Shown: positions 23,946-31,224 of the stretch, one piece after another | Layout of the letters: each line of letters starts with the position of its first letter | Numbering within the stretch: the first letter of the stretch is position 1 | Source: a virus | DNA length: 39,640 bases | Strand: one strand, 5' to 3' | IMG/VR virus record: IMGVR_UViG_3300028837_002504 | Span: 1-39,640 of that record | Made by a program: the position numbers and the translations under genes | The notes under the pieces: model-generated | The model's database searches: none | Told to the model about the DNA's origin: nothing | Seen by the model: the letters and a program-made list of their open reading frames with translations, nothing else

Positions 23946-24688
23946 TTCCAGTATTGTTTTATCCATTCTTTCTGTATCTGGTGAGGACGTGGTGTACCAT
24001 GACAACTTACAATTCTCGCAGCTGGTGGCAGAGGACTATCAGAATTTTTCCGAACATGACGTTTGTAGCTTACGATCTGTTTTGGTGCAACCTGATCCCA
24101 ACGATCTGCAATGTCACCGACAACACGGCGAAACCAATAACGTTCACGACCACCAGTCACTTGCTCAGCCCAACGAACATCTTTTATGAAAGGATTCCAA
24201 AGCAAGTTTTCAGTCTCCTCGCCGGCGCGGAAACCTATTATATCACCATCCAATTTCCATTCTTCACCCATCTTGAATTTACTTCTTGCACAAAACAATC
24301 CGTCATAATCCATAATTCTCTTCAAACTTCCAACTATCACGATATCCAAGTCCAAACACAGAACCTGGTGTCCAAACAACCCAGCTTCTCTGCTGAACAT
24401 GTACATACGCGGTATTATCCCTTCACGTGTTACCATCCTAAATGGCCTGACTTCAATGTCAGGATTAAGCTTCAGCGGCTCATTAGTAAAGCAAATGAAC
24501 TTGAATGGCTTGTTGGTGAATCGCTTCACTCCCTTATAAAGGTTATTCACATATTTTGCAGGTAGGTAATCCTCAACACACCCGACCTTCTCGATGAAAT
24601 GCTGCTGGCGATTAACACGTCCTTCCTGCTCTTTATAACCGTATTGTTGCCAACGGTCACCTTGCCAATAAAAACATATCACATACAT
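23942..24688 (-). CDS. Glycosyltransferase C (DxD, GT8-like fold)
   Basis: A 248-residue nucleotide-sugar transferase candidate. The start at 24688 is supported by GGAGG 8 bases upstream. The opening MYVICFYWQGDRW and the DxD strand VLCLDLDIVIVGSLKRIM (D113, D115) match the two other transferases of the block, as does FKFICFTNEP. The DxD pair usually binds Mn or Mg with the nucleotide sugar. It is the most diverged paralogue, with an insertion of about 25 residues after the first strand. Donor and acceptor cannot be told from sequence. Its end overlaps the sulfotransferase start by ATGA, pairing the two. Confidence 0.78.
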   Translation of the reverse strand: MYVICFYWQGDRWQQYGYKEQEGRVNRQQHFIEKVGCVEDYLPAKYVNNLYKGVKRFTNKPFKFICFTNEPLKLNPDIEVRPFRMVTREGIIPRMYMFSREAGLFGHQVLCLDLDIVIVGSLKRIMDYDGLFCARSKFKMGEEWKLDGDIIGFRAGEETENLLWNPFIKDVRWAEQVTGGRERYWFRRVVGDIADRWDQVAPKQIVSYKRHVRKNSDSPLPPAARIVSCHGTPRPHQIQKEWIKQYWK

Positions 24689-25365
24689 AACTGTTCCTCC
24701 TTCCCGTAAGCCCGGCGTTTTAACCATGAAGCACACTCTGGATCACGAAACGAAACATCTCCCGGCTGCCCAGTAACAATAATAATATCTTTCGACAATT
24801 CATTTTCACTAACATGCCGCAGCGTATTTAATTTTATCATCCATCCATTAGGAAACACCGGCTGGTCTGGTATCCATGCACCCATCACATCCTGATCACT
24901 GCGGTAACGTAACATGTTTGACCGTGCATTCCTGCGGAACTTATCATATACCTCTGTCGTCGAACCTGGTGTAAATAACATCGTTGCTGCCTGATAATGA
25001 AGAATCGTTTTAGCCTCGAAGCCACGAAATCCTCGTGCGCAGGTTCTAAACATCACCAAATTGCCGGGATAATCCAGTATTGGTTGTAAATTGTTCACAA
25101 CATATGTATCAAGATCAAGATACAATGTACGCCCTTCAGGTAAGTCAGAACGGTGTAACTCAATTTTACTCCACCAACCCGGCCAGTTATGCTTCAGCGG
25201 TATCTTCTCAGCAGGTATTTTGGCTTCCATATCATTTGTTAAGCAATAAAATCGATATGGACGATCAATGTGCTTATCTACCGTCTGATGCAGTCGTACT
25301 ACGTCATCTACTGAAAAATCGCGACCACGAAACTTCCCTACCCAATATAAACACATTATATTCAT
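24679..25365 (-). CDS. Glycosyltransferase B (DxD, GT8-like fold)
   Basis: A 228-residue paralogue of the neighbours. The ATG at 25365 overlaps the upstream sulfotransferase stop (ATGA), giving MNIMCLYWVGKFRGRD; a longer start at 25392 would lie inside that gene. It shares FYCLTND, KHNWPGWWSKIELHRSDLP and the DxD strand TLYLDLDTYVVNNLQPIL (D84, D86) with glycosyltransferase A, nearly block for block. Later features are YRSDQDVMGAW and FPNGWMIKLN. It ends about 10 bases into the next gene. Acts presumably in the cytoplasm on a nucleotide sugar; the product is not known. Confidence 0.78.
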   Translation of the reverse strand: MNIMCLYWVGKFRGRDFSVDDVVRLHQTVDKHIDRPYRFYCLTNDMEAKIPAEKIPLKHNWPGWWSKIELHRSDLPEGRTLYLDLDTYVVNNLQPILDYPGNLVMFRTCARGFRGFEAKTILHYQAATMLFTPGSTTEVYDKFRRNARSNMLRYRSDQDVMGAWIPDQPVFPNGWMIKLNTLRHVSENELSKDIIIVTGQPGDVSFRDPECASWLKRRAYGKEEQLCM

Positions 25366-26018
25366 TGCTTCATTCTTCCTGGTTGTATCCATTGCCGTAC
25401 TTTCCTTAAATCAACTTTAATCTTTACAAAATCAAATAACTGCTGTATTTCTTCAGTACTACCTTGTGACACTTTAAAAACATCAACAGAAAGTGTACTG
25501 TTTGCTCGTCCCAACACTTGACGCTGTCTCTCCTGCAAGGCTTCAATAAAGTTACGTTTCATATTCTCTGGTCTACGTGCCATACGTGGATGACGATTCA
25601 TACTGTTAAGTACATATTTTACATCTCGCTGTGTCAACACCCAAAGTGCATCAGGCCATGCCCACATCCAGAACTTATAAAACATCAATGTCCATGAAGT
25701 TTTAACAAGCCAACGTTCATCATTCGGTAGTATATCTCGTTTTAATTCATTTTTTATCATTTCATAATAATCCTCATCCATACTCATATCCTCAGGTATA
25801 GGTACTGTCCAATTACGGTATCCTATCTTTGCAGCCTCACGCTTCATGATGGCTTTAATATCTTGATTCTCACTACCAAACTCCGGGTTCGTCCCAGGAT
25901 ACCACGTTGTACGTGCTTGCCCCACCCAAACACCGTGAATGTTCAACAATCCAGCCAGCATCGTTGTTCCACAACGTGGCGGACCGGCTATAAATATTGG
26001 TCTCTGGTCTATTGCCAT
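25362..26018 (-). CDS. Sulfotransferase B
   Basis: A 218-residue P-loop sulfotransferase: FIAGPPRCGTTMLAGLLNI with the PAPS 5'-binding loop PPRCGTT (13-19), and the 3'-phosphate-binding region WVLTQRDVKYVLNSMNRHPR. It is similar in plan to the sulfotransferase at 23220 but not a close copy. It lies between two glycosyltransferases, overlapping one by 10 bases and the other by ATGA, so the three are likely translated together. Substrate unknown. Confidence 0.8.
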   Translation of the reverse strand: MAIDQRPIFIAGPPRCGTTMLAGLLNIHGVWVGQARTTWYPGTNPEFGSENQDIKAIMKREAAKIGYRNWTVPIPEDMSMDEDYYEMIKNELKRDILPNDERWLVKTSWTLMFYKFWMWAWPDALWVLTQRDVKYVLNSMNRHPRMARRPENMKRNFIEALQERQRQVLGRANSTLSVDVFKVSQGSTEEIQQLFDFVKIKVDLRKVRQWIQPGRMKQ

Positions 26019-26704
26019 AATTCATGTACTAAAGGATACCGATGTGCTGCCTGAATGTTTTTCTCAGGCATGCACAGCATAACTTTCATATTATTATCCA
26101 CAACGATAGAGTCCTTACCATCTTTACACATACCAAGTTTTTTAATCCATCCTTGAGGAAATTTTCCAAATCGAGGAAACATCGCTTTGAGATAATCCTG
26201 ATCACCTCTATATTTCATCATCCAATAATCTTTTCTCTTTATAAACTTTTTAAATATCCGTGCTTTAGTAGGATGTTTAAATACCATAACCGATGAGTTG
26301 TACCCACGATGCAACCCTCGTATATCTTTTTCATCTTCCCTCACAAACGTATCACAAATAGTAATATCGTTATCATATTGCAACAGCGGCATCAAATCAC
26401 CTACAATAATAACATCTAAGTCCAAGTACAACACTTTACCTTGTCTGATAGGCAAATATTCACGAAATATTTCTAACTTACTCCACCATCCAGGAAGATT
26501 ATGTTTTAACGATATTACCCTACAACCTGGAACACGAATATCAGTATTCGACAAACACACAAACTCATGTGGCACGTTTAATCTCCGACGCACCATGTTA
26601 CCCAATCGTTCAACCCAACGCTCATCATAATTAGGATTATCATACTTGTGTGCCTTAAACTTACCTTTCCACAATACACATATTACTGTTATATTGTCTT
26701 CCAT
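26009..26704 (-). CDS. Glycosyltransferase A (DxD, GT8-like fold)
   Basis: A 231-residue enzyme starting at the ATG at 26704 (MEDNITVICVLWKGKF). Conserved blocks shared with its paralogues are FVCLSNT, KHNLPGWWSKLEIFREYLP and the DxD strand VLYLDLDVIIVGDLMPLL (D95, D97), then YRGDQDYLKAMFPRFGKFPQ and GWIKKLG. GT8-type enzymes use an aspartate pair for metal and nucleotide-sugar binding. The start overlaps the previous gene by 16 bases. Donor sugar and acceptor cannot be read from the sequence. Confidence 0.78.
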   Translation of the reverse strand: MEDNITVICVLWKGKFKAHKYDNPNYDERWVERLGNMVRRRLNVPHEFVCLSNTDIRVPGCRVISLKHNLPGWWSKLEIFREYLPIRQGKVLYLDLDVIIVGDLMPLLQYDNDITICDTFVREDEKDIRGLHRGYNSSVMVFKHPTKARIFKKFIKRKDYWMMKYRGDQDYLKAMFPRFGKFPQGWIKKLGMCKDGKDSIVVDNNMKVMLCMPEKNIQAAHRYPLVHELWQ

Positions 26705-27894
26705 ACATACCAAACATTATCAATTGTTAATTTAAAATCGTCTTTAAAATATTCCCTTACTGCTTGTTCAACACCAGGAAACTTCTTATGTCCAAAATCA
26801 TGTCCACAAACCAGCCCTCCTCGCCTAACTTTTAGAAACCATAAACGTATATCTTGCAAACACTCTTTGTAAGAATGATCAGCATCAATAAATACAAAAT
26901 CCAATGATCCATCTTTTACCTGACGTACAACTTGTTGACTCTTGCCTTCCAGCACAGTCACACGCTTATCGTGAACGTGATGTTTAACACGTCGCCACCA
27001 CAACCGCCGAGCCTTCTGGCAGGTGCAATATGTAATATCGTCACCTGGTAATATGTCAGGTCCCGGATAATATGCTACCTGTATAAGATGTAGTTTACTA
27101 TTGCGTTGAAGCAACTCCATTGCTGTCTTACCAGTCCCTGTACCTACCTCAGCCCCTATTTTGAAATTATGGTGCTTTATAATCTCATCCAAAAAATCAA
27201 ATCTCTTCATATCTTGATTCGCTATCTCAGAAAACCATCCCATCTCAGTCTTATAGTCCCAGTATTCCAATAAGTCAAACAATTCGTGACACTGGCTAAA
27301 TTGATCATATATTCTTACCGGACGTTCCCTCCACTGATTTATTTTATCTGTTGAAACAGGACGCACTCCATTCAAACGAACTCTCAATGGTTCAGGAATA
27401 TCATGCATATGAAAATCTTTAAACCAACCATCATATGATAACTCAAAGTATTGTCCAATTTCTTCTTGCATTCTCATAGGATCACTCACTAAATCCTCGT
27501 ACCGACAAAGAAAATAATCATCCATGTTTCTTATTGCTTTGTCAAATCCTAATAGACCTATTGTTGGATTACCACGATTGTGATAGCATAAATCCCAATC
27601 AACGCGGAAACCTGATCTACCATCTACACTTGATGTCAATACTGCCCTCGGATCACGAACACAGACAATAAAGCCAACATCGGGAATTTGTTCCCGAATC
27701 AATATTGCGTCAAAAACATCATCAGAAGATTTAGTCACTTTCGACTCTTTGGAGTGCTCTCCATACGCTTCGCGTGCCTGCATCTCCTTATCGTAAAATC
27801 TGTATCCCACAACACTACCGCGCATCATACAATACAACAGTGTTGTACCACTACGCGGGTAACCCGTTATAACTATATGATTATACTTTACCAT
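26689..27894 (-). CDS. Fusion of sulfotransferase (N) and SAM methyltransferase (C)
   Basis: A 401-residue two-domain protein. The N-terminal part (1-220) is a sulfotransferase: PAPS 5'-loop GYPRSGTT (11-18), FIVCVRDPRAVLTSS (75-89) for the 3'-phosphate, and YFLCRYEDLVSDP. The C-terminal part (about 235-401) is a class I methyltransferase of the Methyltransf_24/TylF kind: motif I KIGAEVGTGTGKTAMELL (246-262), LDFVFIDADHSYKECLQDI (331-349) and RRGGLVCGHDF. Such a fusion would let one enzyme add sulfate and methyl groups to the same or linked sugars. It lies upstream of the alternating glycosyltransferases and sulfotransferases. No internal start that would separate the halves was seen. Confidence 0.8.
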   Translation of the reverse strand: MVKYNHIVITGYPRSGTTLLYCMMRGSVVGYRFYDKEMQAREAYGEHSKESKVTKSSDDVFDAILIREQIPDVGFIVCVRDPRAVLTSSVDGRSGFRVDWDLCYHNRGNPTIGLLGFDKAIRNMDDYFLCRYEDLVSDPMRMQEEIGQYFELSYDGWFKDFHMHDIPEPLRVRLNGVRPVSTDKINQWRERPVRIYDQFSQCHELFDLLEYWDYKTEMGWFSEIANQDMKRFDFLDEIIKHHNFKIGAEVGTGTGKTAMELLQRNSKLHLIQVAYYPGPDILPGDDITYCTCQKARRLWWRRVKHHVHDKRVTVLEGKSQQVVRQVKDGSLDFVFIDADHSYKECLQDIRLWFLKVRRGGLVCGHDFGHKKFPGVEQAVREYFKDDFKLTIDNVWYVWKTI

Positions 27895-28633
27895 TGTGGA
27901 GTATCTCCTTTACTGTTACCTTCTTAAACTGTTCAATTGCACTATCCGGTGATGCATTCAGTATTGTAATTCCTCTCTTTTCAGTATCACAGGCAATATC
28001 TGGGAAGCCACGTAAATGACGAGCAAATGGCAGGTGTTTTACTTGATTAGGATTCACTATTCTCCCTCGCTTCGTTTTGTGAGGTTTACGGCCAACAACT
28101 CTGTAAAGGTCATGCCAGTGTTGTCGTTGGTCACTACCGACCTTCATATCAAAACCTAACAATATAATTCTCTCACAACCTGCATTCGCAGCAATACTTA
28201 TCGCCGCTGCTCCACTGTTACCATTCCAACTGACCATCCGCTGATTGTCACTAATACCATGTGAATGGCTCTTATCCTTCGCCACATACTTAATATTCTC
28301 ACCATCATAAGTACCACTGCTAAACTTACTGTTGCACGTAACTTTCAAACCTGGAAACTCGGCAAGCTGTTTTTGATAAGAAACAAAAAACTTATTGTCA
28401 CCGAAAAATACCATGTCGATCCAATCACCTATCAGAAATGCTACGTTAATTGCAATAACATGCTTACCATGGATTGCAGCCATGTAAGGAGAATACATAC
28501 TGGGTGGGTTATCACCTCGAACGATACTGTCAATCACATCCTCCGGAACTCCGAATTGCTGTGGCATCGAGGGACCTCCGCCAATTATCCAGCATTCTCC
28601 TCCCTCCCACATTCTCGGGACGTTCCAAGTCAT
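27881..28633 (-). CDS. MptE/DUF115-like protein, Rossmann-type
   Basis: A 250-residue protein with a GGGPSM loop (18-23), HVIAINVAFLIGDWIDMVFF, KVTCNS, RMVSWNGNSGAAAISIAANA then CERIILLGFDM and WHDLY. This order matches DUF115/MptE-like and motility-accessory-factor-like proteins, often found with sugar-handling genes and in phage head operons. Related archaeal MptE is a 6-hydroxymethylpterin kinase, but here a sugar or nucleotide-sugar role seems likelier from context. It starts in an ATGA overlap with the previous gene and overlaps the fusion gene by 14 bases. Confidence 0.68.
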   Translation of the reverse strand: MTWNVPRMWEGGECWIIGGGPSMPQQFGVPEDVIDSIVRGDNPPSMYSPYMAAIHGKHVIAINVAFLIGDWIDMVFFGDNKFFVSYQKQLAEFPGLKVTCNSKFSSGTYDGENIKYVAKDKSHSHGISDNQRMVSWNGNSGAAAISIAANAGCERIILLGFDMKVGSDQRQHWHDLYRVVGRKPHKTKRGRIVNPNQVKHLPFARHLRGFPDIACDTEKRGITILNASPDSAIEQFKKVTVKEILHNGKV

Positions 28634-28971
28634 GACAGGTCATTAACCAGCTTTTGTGCTCCTTCTTTTGTAAGGTATCCATCGTTTACGACCTTGTCGT
28701 TACCATCAACCACATTATATCTTCCTCCACCACGATGGACAGGAGTGTAAGTAGTCTTAACAACATTCTCAGGTGTGACTTCTTCAGGTAAACCATCTAA
28801 TGGTATAACCACGTCACGAAACGCTTTGGGTATCTCGTCAGGACGGGCGTGAAACACCTCTCCCGGCTTAATTATCCGGTATTTATTTCGTCCTCCTTTA
28901 TATCCTATTTTCAATCGTAATGATCCTCCACCGTCTTTACGCCAGCGGATTTTTCCATCATCTCTTTCCAT
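28630..28971 (-). CDS. Small conserved phage protein after the capsid gene (113 aa)
   Basis: A 113-residue protein starting MERDDGKIRWRKDGGGSLRL with IIKPGEVFHARPDEIPKAFR and DVVIPLDG in the middle. The GGGSLRL... IKPGEvF-ArpdEIPkaFrD-v-pld block is one I associate with small phage head proteins next to the capsid gene. It ends with a helix (LTKEGAQKLVNDLS). It may be a head completion or decoration factor; the role is not known. A Shine-Dalgarno AAAGGAG precedes the start, after the hairpin that follows the capsid gene. Confidence 0.6.
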   Translation of the reverse strand: MERDDGKIRWRKDGGGSLRLKIGYKGGRNKYRIIKPGEVFHARPDEIPKAFRDVVIPLDGLPEEVTPENVVKTTYTPVHRGGGRYNVVDGNDKVVNDGYLTKEGAQKLVNDLS

Positions 28972-29006
28972 TTTATAAACTCCTTTCTTTATTTTTTATA
29001 AATTAA

Positions 29007-29031
29007 TCACTTGATTAGTGATCTCAAGTGA
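29007..29031 (-). terminator. Hairpin after the capsid gene, weak terminator or attenuator
   Basis: A perfect 8-bp stem (TCACTTGA with TCAAGTGA, loop of nine) begins within three bases of the capsid gene stop on the minus strand. The following bases are TTAATTTATA, only partly T-rich, so termination would be incomplete. It may also protect the 3' end of the capsid message. Confidence 0.45.
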
Positions 29032-29033
29032 GC

Positions 29034-30131
29034 TTATGCCAGGTGAGTTACCCCACATCGTCCATCCCTGTCGGAACGAATCTGTGGAACCTGGATAGTC
29101 AATACTTTGTACTTAGTAACAAACTGACCTTCTTCTTTCCACTGCACGTTCTGCAACGGAAGACCTGTTATCAGCCTTACAACATCCGAGGTCATTTGTA
29201 CCAACAAAACATTATCTATAGTCAGACGATCAATAACCTTGATGTCTTTAATACCACTAATCTTCAAGATACGATCCCGAATGGTAGTGCCAGGTGTTCT
29301 TGTATCGTAATCCTTATCCAACACCGTTTCATACTCATCCGGTATGTACAGCATCCACGGTCCATGGTGACGAGCATCAATACTGGCCTGCTTCATAGCA
29401 ATCACATCAGCGAGTATTTTGGCTGCTGTCGTAGACGAGTCATTCCAGTCAACATCCATAGTCACCTGGTTACGGTCAGGATGATTTAAATAACCGTAAA
29501 TCGTATTACGATTACGGTCATCCGTTTCACCATAACTATATGTCGTGTTTGTAAATAACATATCTTCCAGTTTCTCCCTTACTCTCCTTGCTGCCATCTC
29601 AGCCGAAATGGTATCCAATGAATTTCCCAATTTACGACTTGCTTCCAACACACGAGCATTAATCTCATAATCCACATGGATTATTGGGATTGGTAAATAG
29701 TTGAATTGAAATGTCGGACGATCTCCTACGGATCGCGTAATACCATCCATAGTGATATCAGCCTCGAAGGCATCATTTACGTCGTGCCATTCCAAAACAG
29801 TTGTTCCCATCGCGTTCCCAAGCGGATATGTCAATCCATTAGAAACCAGATCATCAATCCCACCAAGACGCTCTCTGGCAACCTTCAATAAAGCATCATC
29901 CAACTGTTTCCATTCATCACGCCGCAATGTAGCGTTCGTTACAGGTACAGTATAGTAGTTCTTCTTATCGTTTGGGTCACCATTACCTTTATATACCGCG
30001 ACAAAAGCTCCTTTATCAGTAATATAAGGGCGTAATGATCCAGGATCTAACCTACCTTGTCCTTGCATGTAAGCAGCCAGTTCACCTTGTCCACCACCAC
30101 CTTTCATCAATAAATCAACACTTGTCTTCAT
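29034..30131 (-). CDS. Major capsid protein
   Basis: A 365-residue protein expected to have the HK97 fold. The start is set by AGGAGG six bases upstream of the ATG at 30131; the frame open to 30149 merely reads through that ribosome site. Features are a short basic/glycine N-terminus (VDLLMKGGGGQGELAAYMQG), FQFNYLPIPIIHVDYEINAR, TISAEMAARRVREKLEDMLF, NQVTMDVDWND and HHGPWMLYIPDEYETVLDKD, then RILKISGIKDIKVIDRL and DVVRLITGLPLQNVQWKEEG. This ordering is common in phage capsid proteins resembling encapsulins. No protease-cleaved delta domain is evident. Preceded by a decoration protein gene, followed by a hairpin. Confidence 0.9.
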   Translation of the reverse strand: MKTSVDLLMKGGGGQGELAAYMQGQGRLDPGSLRPYITDKGAFVAVYKGNGDPNDKKNYYTVPVTNATLRRDEWKQLDDALLKVARERLGGIDDLVSNGLTYPLGNAMGTTVLEWHDVNDAFEADITMDGITRSVGDRPTFQFNYLPIPIIHVDYEINARVLEASRKLGNSLDTISAEMAARRVREKLEDMLFTNTTYSYGETDDRNRNTIYGYLNHPDRNQVTMDVDWNDSSTTAAKILADVIAMKQASIDARHHGPWMLYIPDEYETVLDKDYDTRTPGTTIRDRILKISGIKDIKVIDRLTIDNVLLVQMTSDVVRLITGLPLQNVQWKEEGQFVTKYKVLTIQVPQIRSDRDGRCGVTHLA

Positions 30132-30137
30132 TTTTTT

Positions 30138-30143
30138 CCTCCT
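30138..30143 (-). promoter_or_regulatory. Shine-Dalgarno site of the major capsid gene
   Basis: On the minus strand AGGAGG within AAAGGAGGAAAAAA stands six bases before the ATG at 30131. It is among the strongest ribosome sites of the window and shows that the capsid protein begins at that ATG, not at the in-frame GTG at 30149. Confidence 0.8.
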
Positions 30144-30151
30144 TTCCACTT

Positions 30152-30661
30152 TTATAAAATTCTTACTTTAATTCTCTTATTATATCCAAGCGTTCCACTT
30201 GACTCTTCTCCACTCGACCCGGAAAGGTCTTTTGCTTCAAGTGCCTGTGCTACGATCTGGCGAGTGTACGTAGTAATAGTCCGTGCTATTTGTATACTAC
30301 CCGACTCCCAACTCTCAACATCCTCGGAGTGCTTCTGTAGATATCCAGCACCATTACTTTCCAAGAAGTCACCAATACCAACATTCTCACCGTCCGCCAG
30401 TATCATATAAGCAATATCTCCTCGTCCTGGTATCCAAACCTTAACCTTATCATCAGCTGCATAGTCATCGTCAATACCATTACCTTGCAGCTCATCTTCC
30501 AGTGCAACATATGGAAATGCATTTTGTCCAGCACTGGAGTGCGCCTGAACTTCACCTGCTGAGGTAAGTTCCAGCAACATACCCGGAGTAATCGCAGCAA
30601 CAGCATCATACTCCACCTCGATATCCGAATATTTCGTTAGCTTAACTGTATTATAAGCCAT
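30152..30661 (-). CDS. Capsid decoration (cement) protein, DUF2190-like
   Basis: A 169-residue protein just upstream of the major capsid gene. VKLTKYSDIEVEYDAVAAIT then PGMLLELTSAGEVQAHSSAG, FPYVALEDELQGNGIDDDYA and GDIAYMILADGENVGIGDFL resemble DUF2190-type decoration proteins (PG-LLEl-s-G-v--H---G----a-Ale----G). In many phages this position encodes a trimeric cement protein that strengthens the capsid. It has a Shine-Dalgarno AGGAGG about 13 bases before its ATG. The C-terminal part is longer than the minimal fold and rich in serine and glycine. Confidence 0.72.
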   Translation of the reverse strand: MAYNTVKLTKYSDIEVEYDAVAAITPGMLLELTSAGEVQAHSSAGQNAFPYVALEDELQGNGIDDDYAADDKVKVWIPGRGDIAYMILADGENVGIGDFLESNGAGYLQKHSEDVESWESGSIQIARTITTYTRQIVAQALEAKDLSGSSGEESSGTLGYNKRIKVRIL

Positions 30662-30681
30662 CTCTCAATTTACCTCCTTTC

Positions 30682-31224
30682 CTATTCTTTTTTAGTTTCA
30701 GTTTCACTTTTCTGTCCTAATCCGGTCGGCAGCATGACAAGATCGTCATCTGTTCCACCATCACCACCACTTGCAAGGGAATAATCAGCAACTTCTTCCT
30801 TGACAACGGACTTAAAGATGTTAGTTAAAAGTTCCGTTTTCATCTCCTTGAGTTTGTCTTCTGTCCATGTACCCTCTTCGGTGTTTTCCAAGATCGCTTT
30901 GACCATCCTGGCACGCTGCTCACTATGGAGCTTAAGTGCCGAATCAAATTGATCACGGACGTCATCCGGCATGTACTGTAAGTACTCTTCCGGATTTTTT
31001 AGAGTTTCCCTTAAAACCTTCTTAATATCCTCGGCGTTAACCTGAGGAGGTTTAGTAGGCTTTTCAGGCTCTTTTGGAGGAACCAGCTTTTTCAACTTAT
31101 CTTCCTCCAGTGTCATCAACCACTCTTTGTCATCTTTATCAAAGTTAGTGCGCTCATTTGTGATAAGCTCATTAACCATGTCTTCACAACAAGGAGTAGT
31201 TGTTTCATCAGTTTTCTTTGTCAT
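30682..31224 (-). CDS. Nested scaffold protein, internal start in the protease gene
   Basis: An in-frame ATG at 31224 stands eight bases after AAAGGAGG, inside the 664-residue frame. The predicted 180-residue product starts MTKKTDETTTPCCEDMVNEL, is charged and helical (NAEDIKKVLRETLKNPEEYL, ALKLHSEQRARMVKAILENT), and ends with an acidic tail. This mirrors lambda Nu3, the scaffold made from an internal start of the protease gene C. The two products share their C-terminus, which lets the protease enter the prohead by scaffold contacts. Strong evidence is the ribosome site; the role is inferred. Confidence 0.7.
   Translation of the reverse strand: MTKKTDETTTPCCEDMVNELITNERTNFDKDDKEWLMTLEEDKLKKLVPPKEPEKPTKPPQVNAEDIKKVLRETLKNPEEYLQYMPDDVRDQFDSALKLHSEQRARMVKAILENTEEGTWTEDKLKEMKTELLTNIFKSVVKEEVADYSLASGGDGGTDDDLVMLPTGLGQKSETETKKE

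Noticed and set aside
30132-30149. Upstream GTG start for the capsid protein
   Set aside because: These codons read through the Shine-Dalgarno site itself, so initiation at the ATG at 30131 is far more likely.
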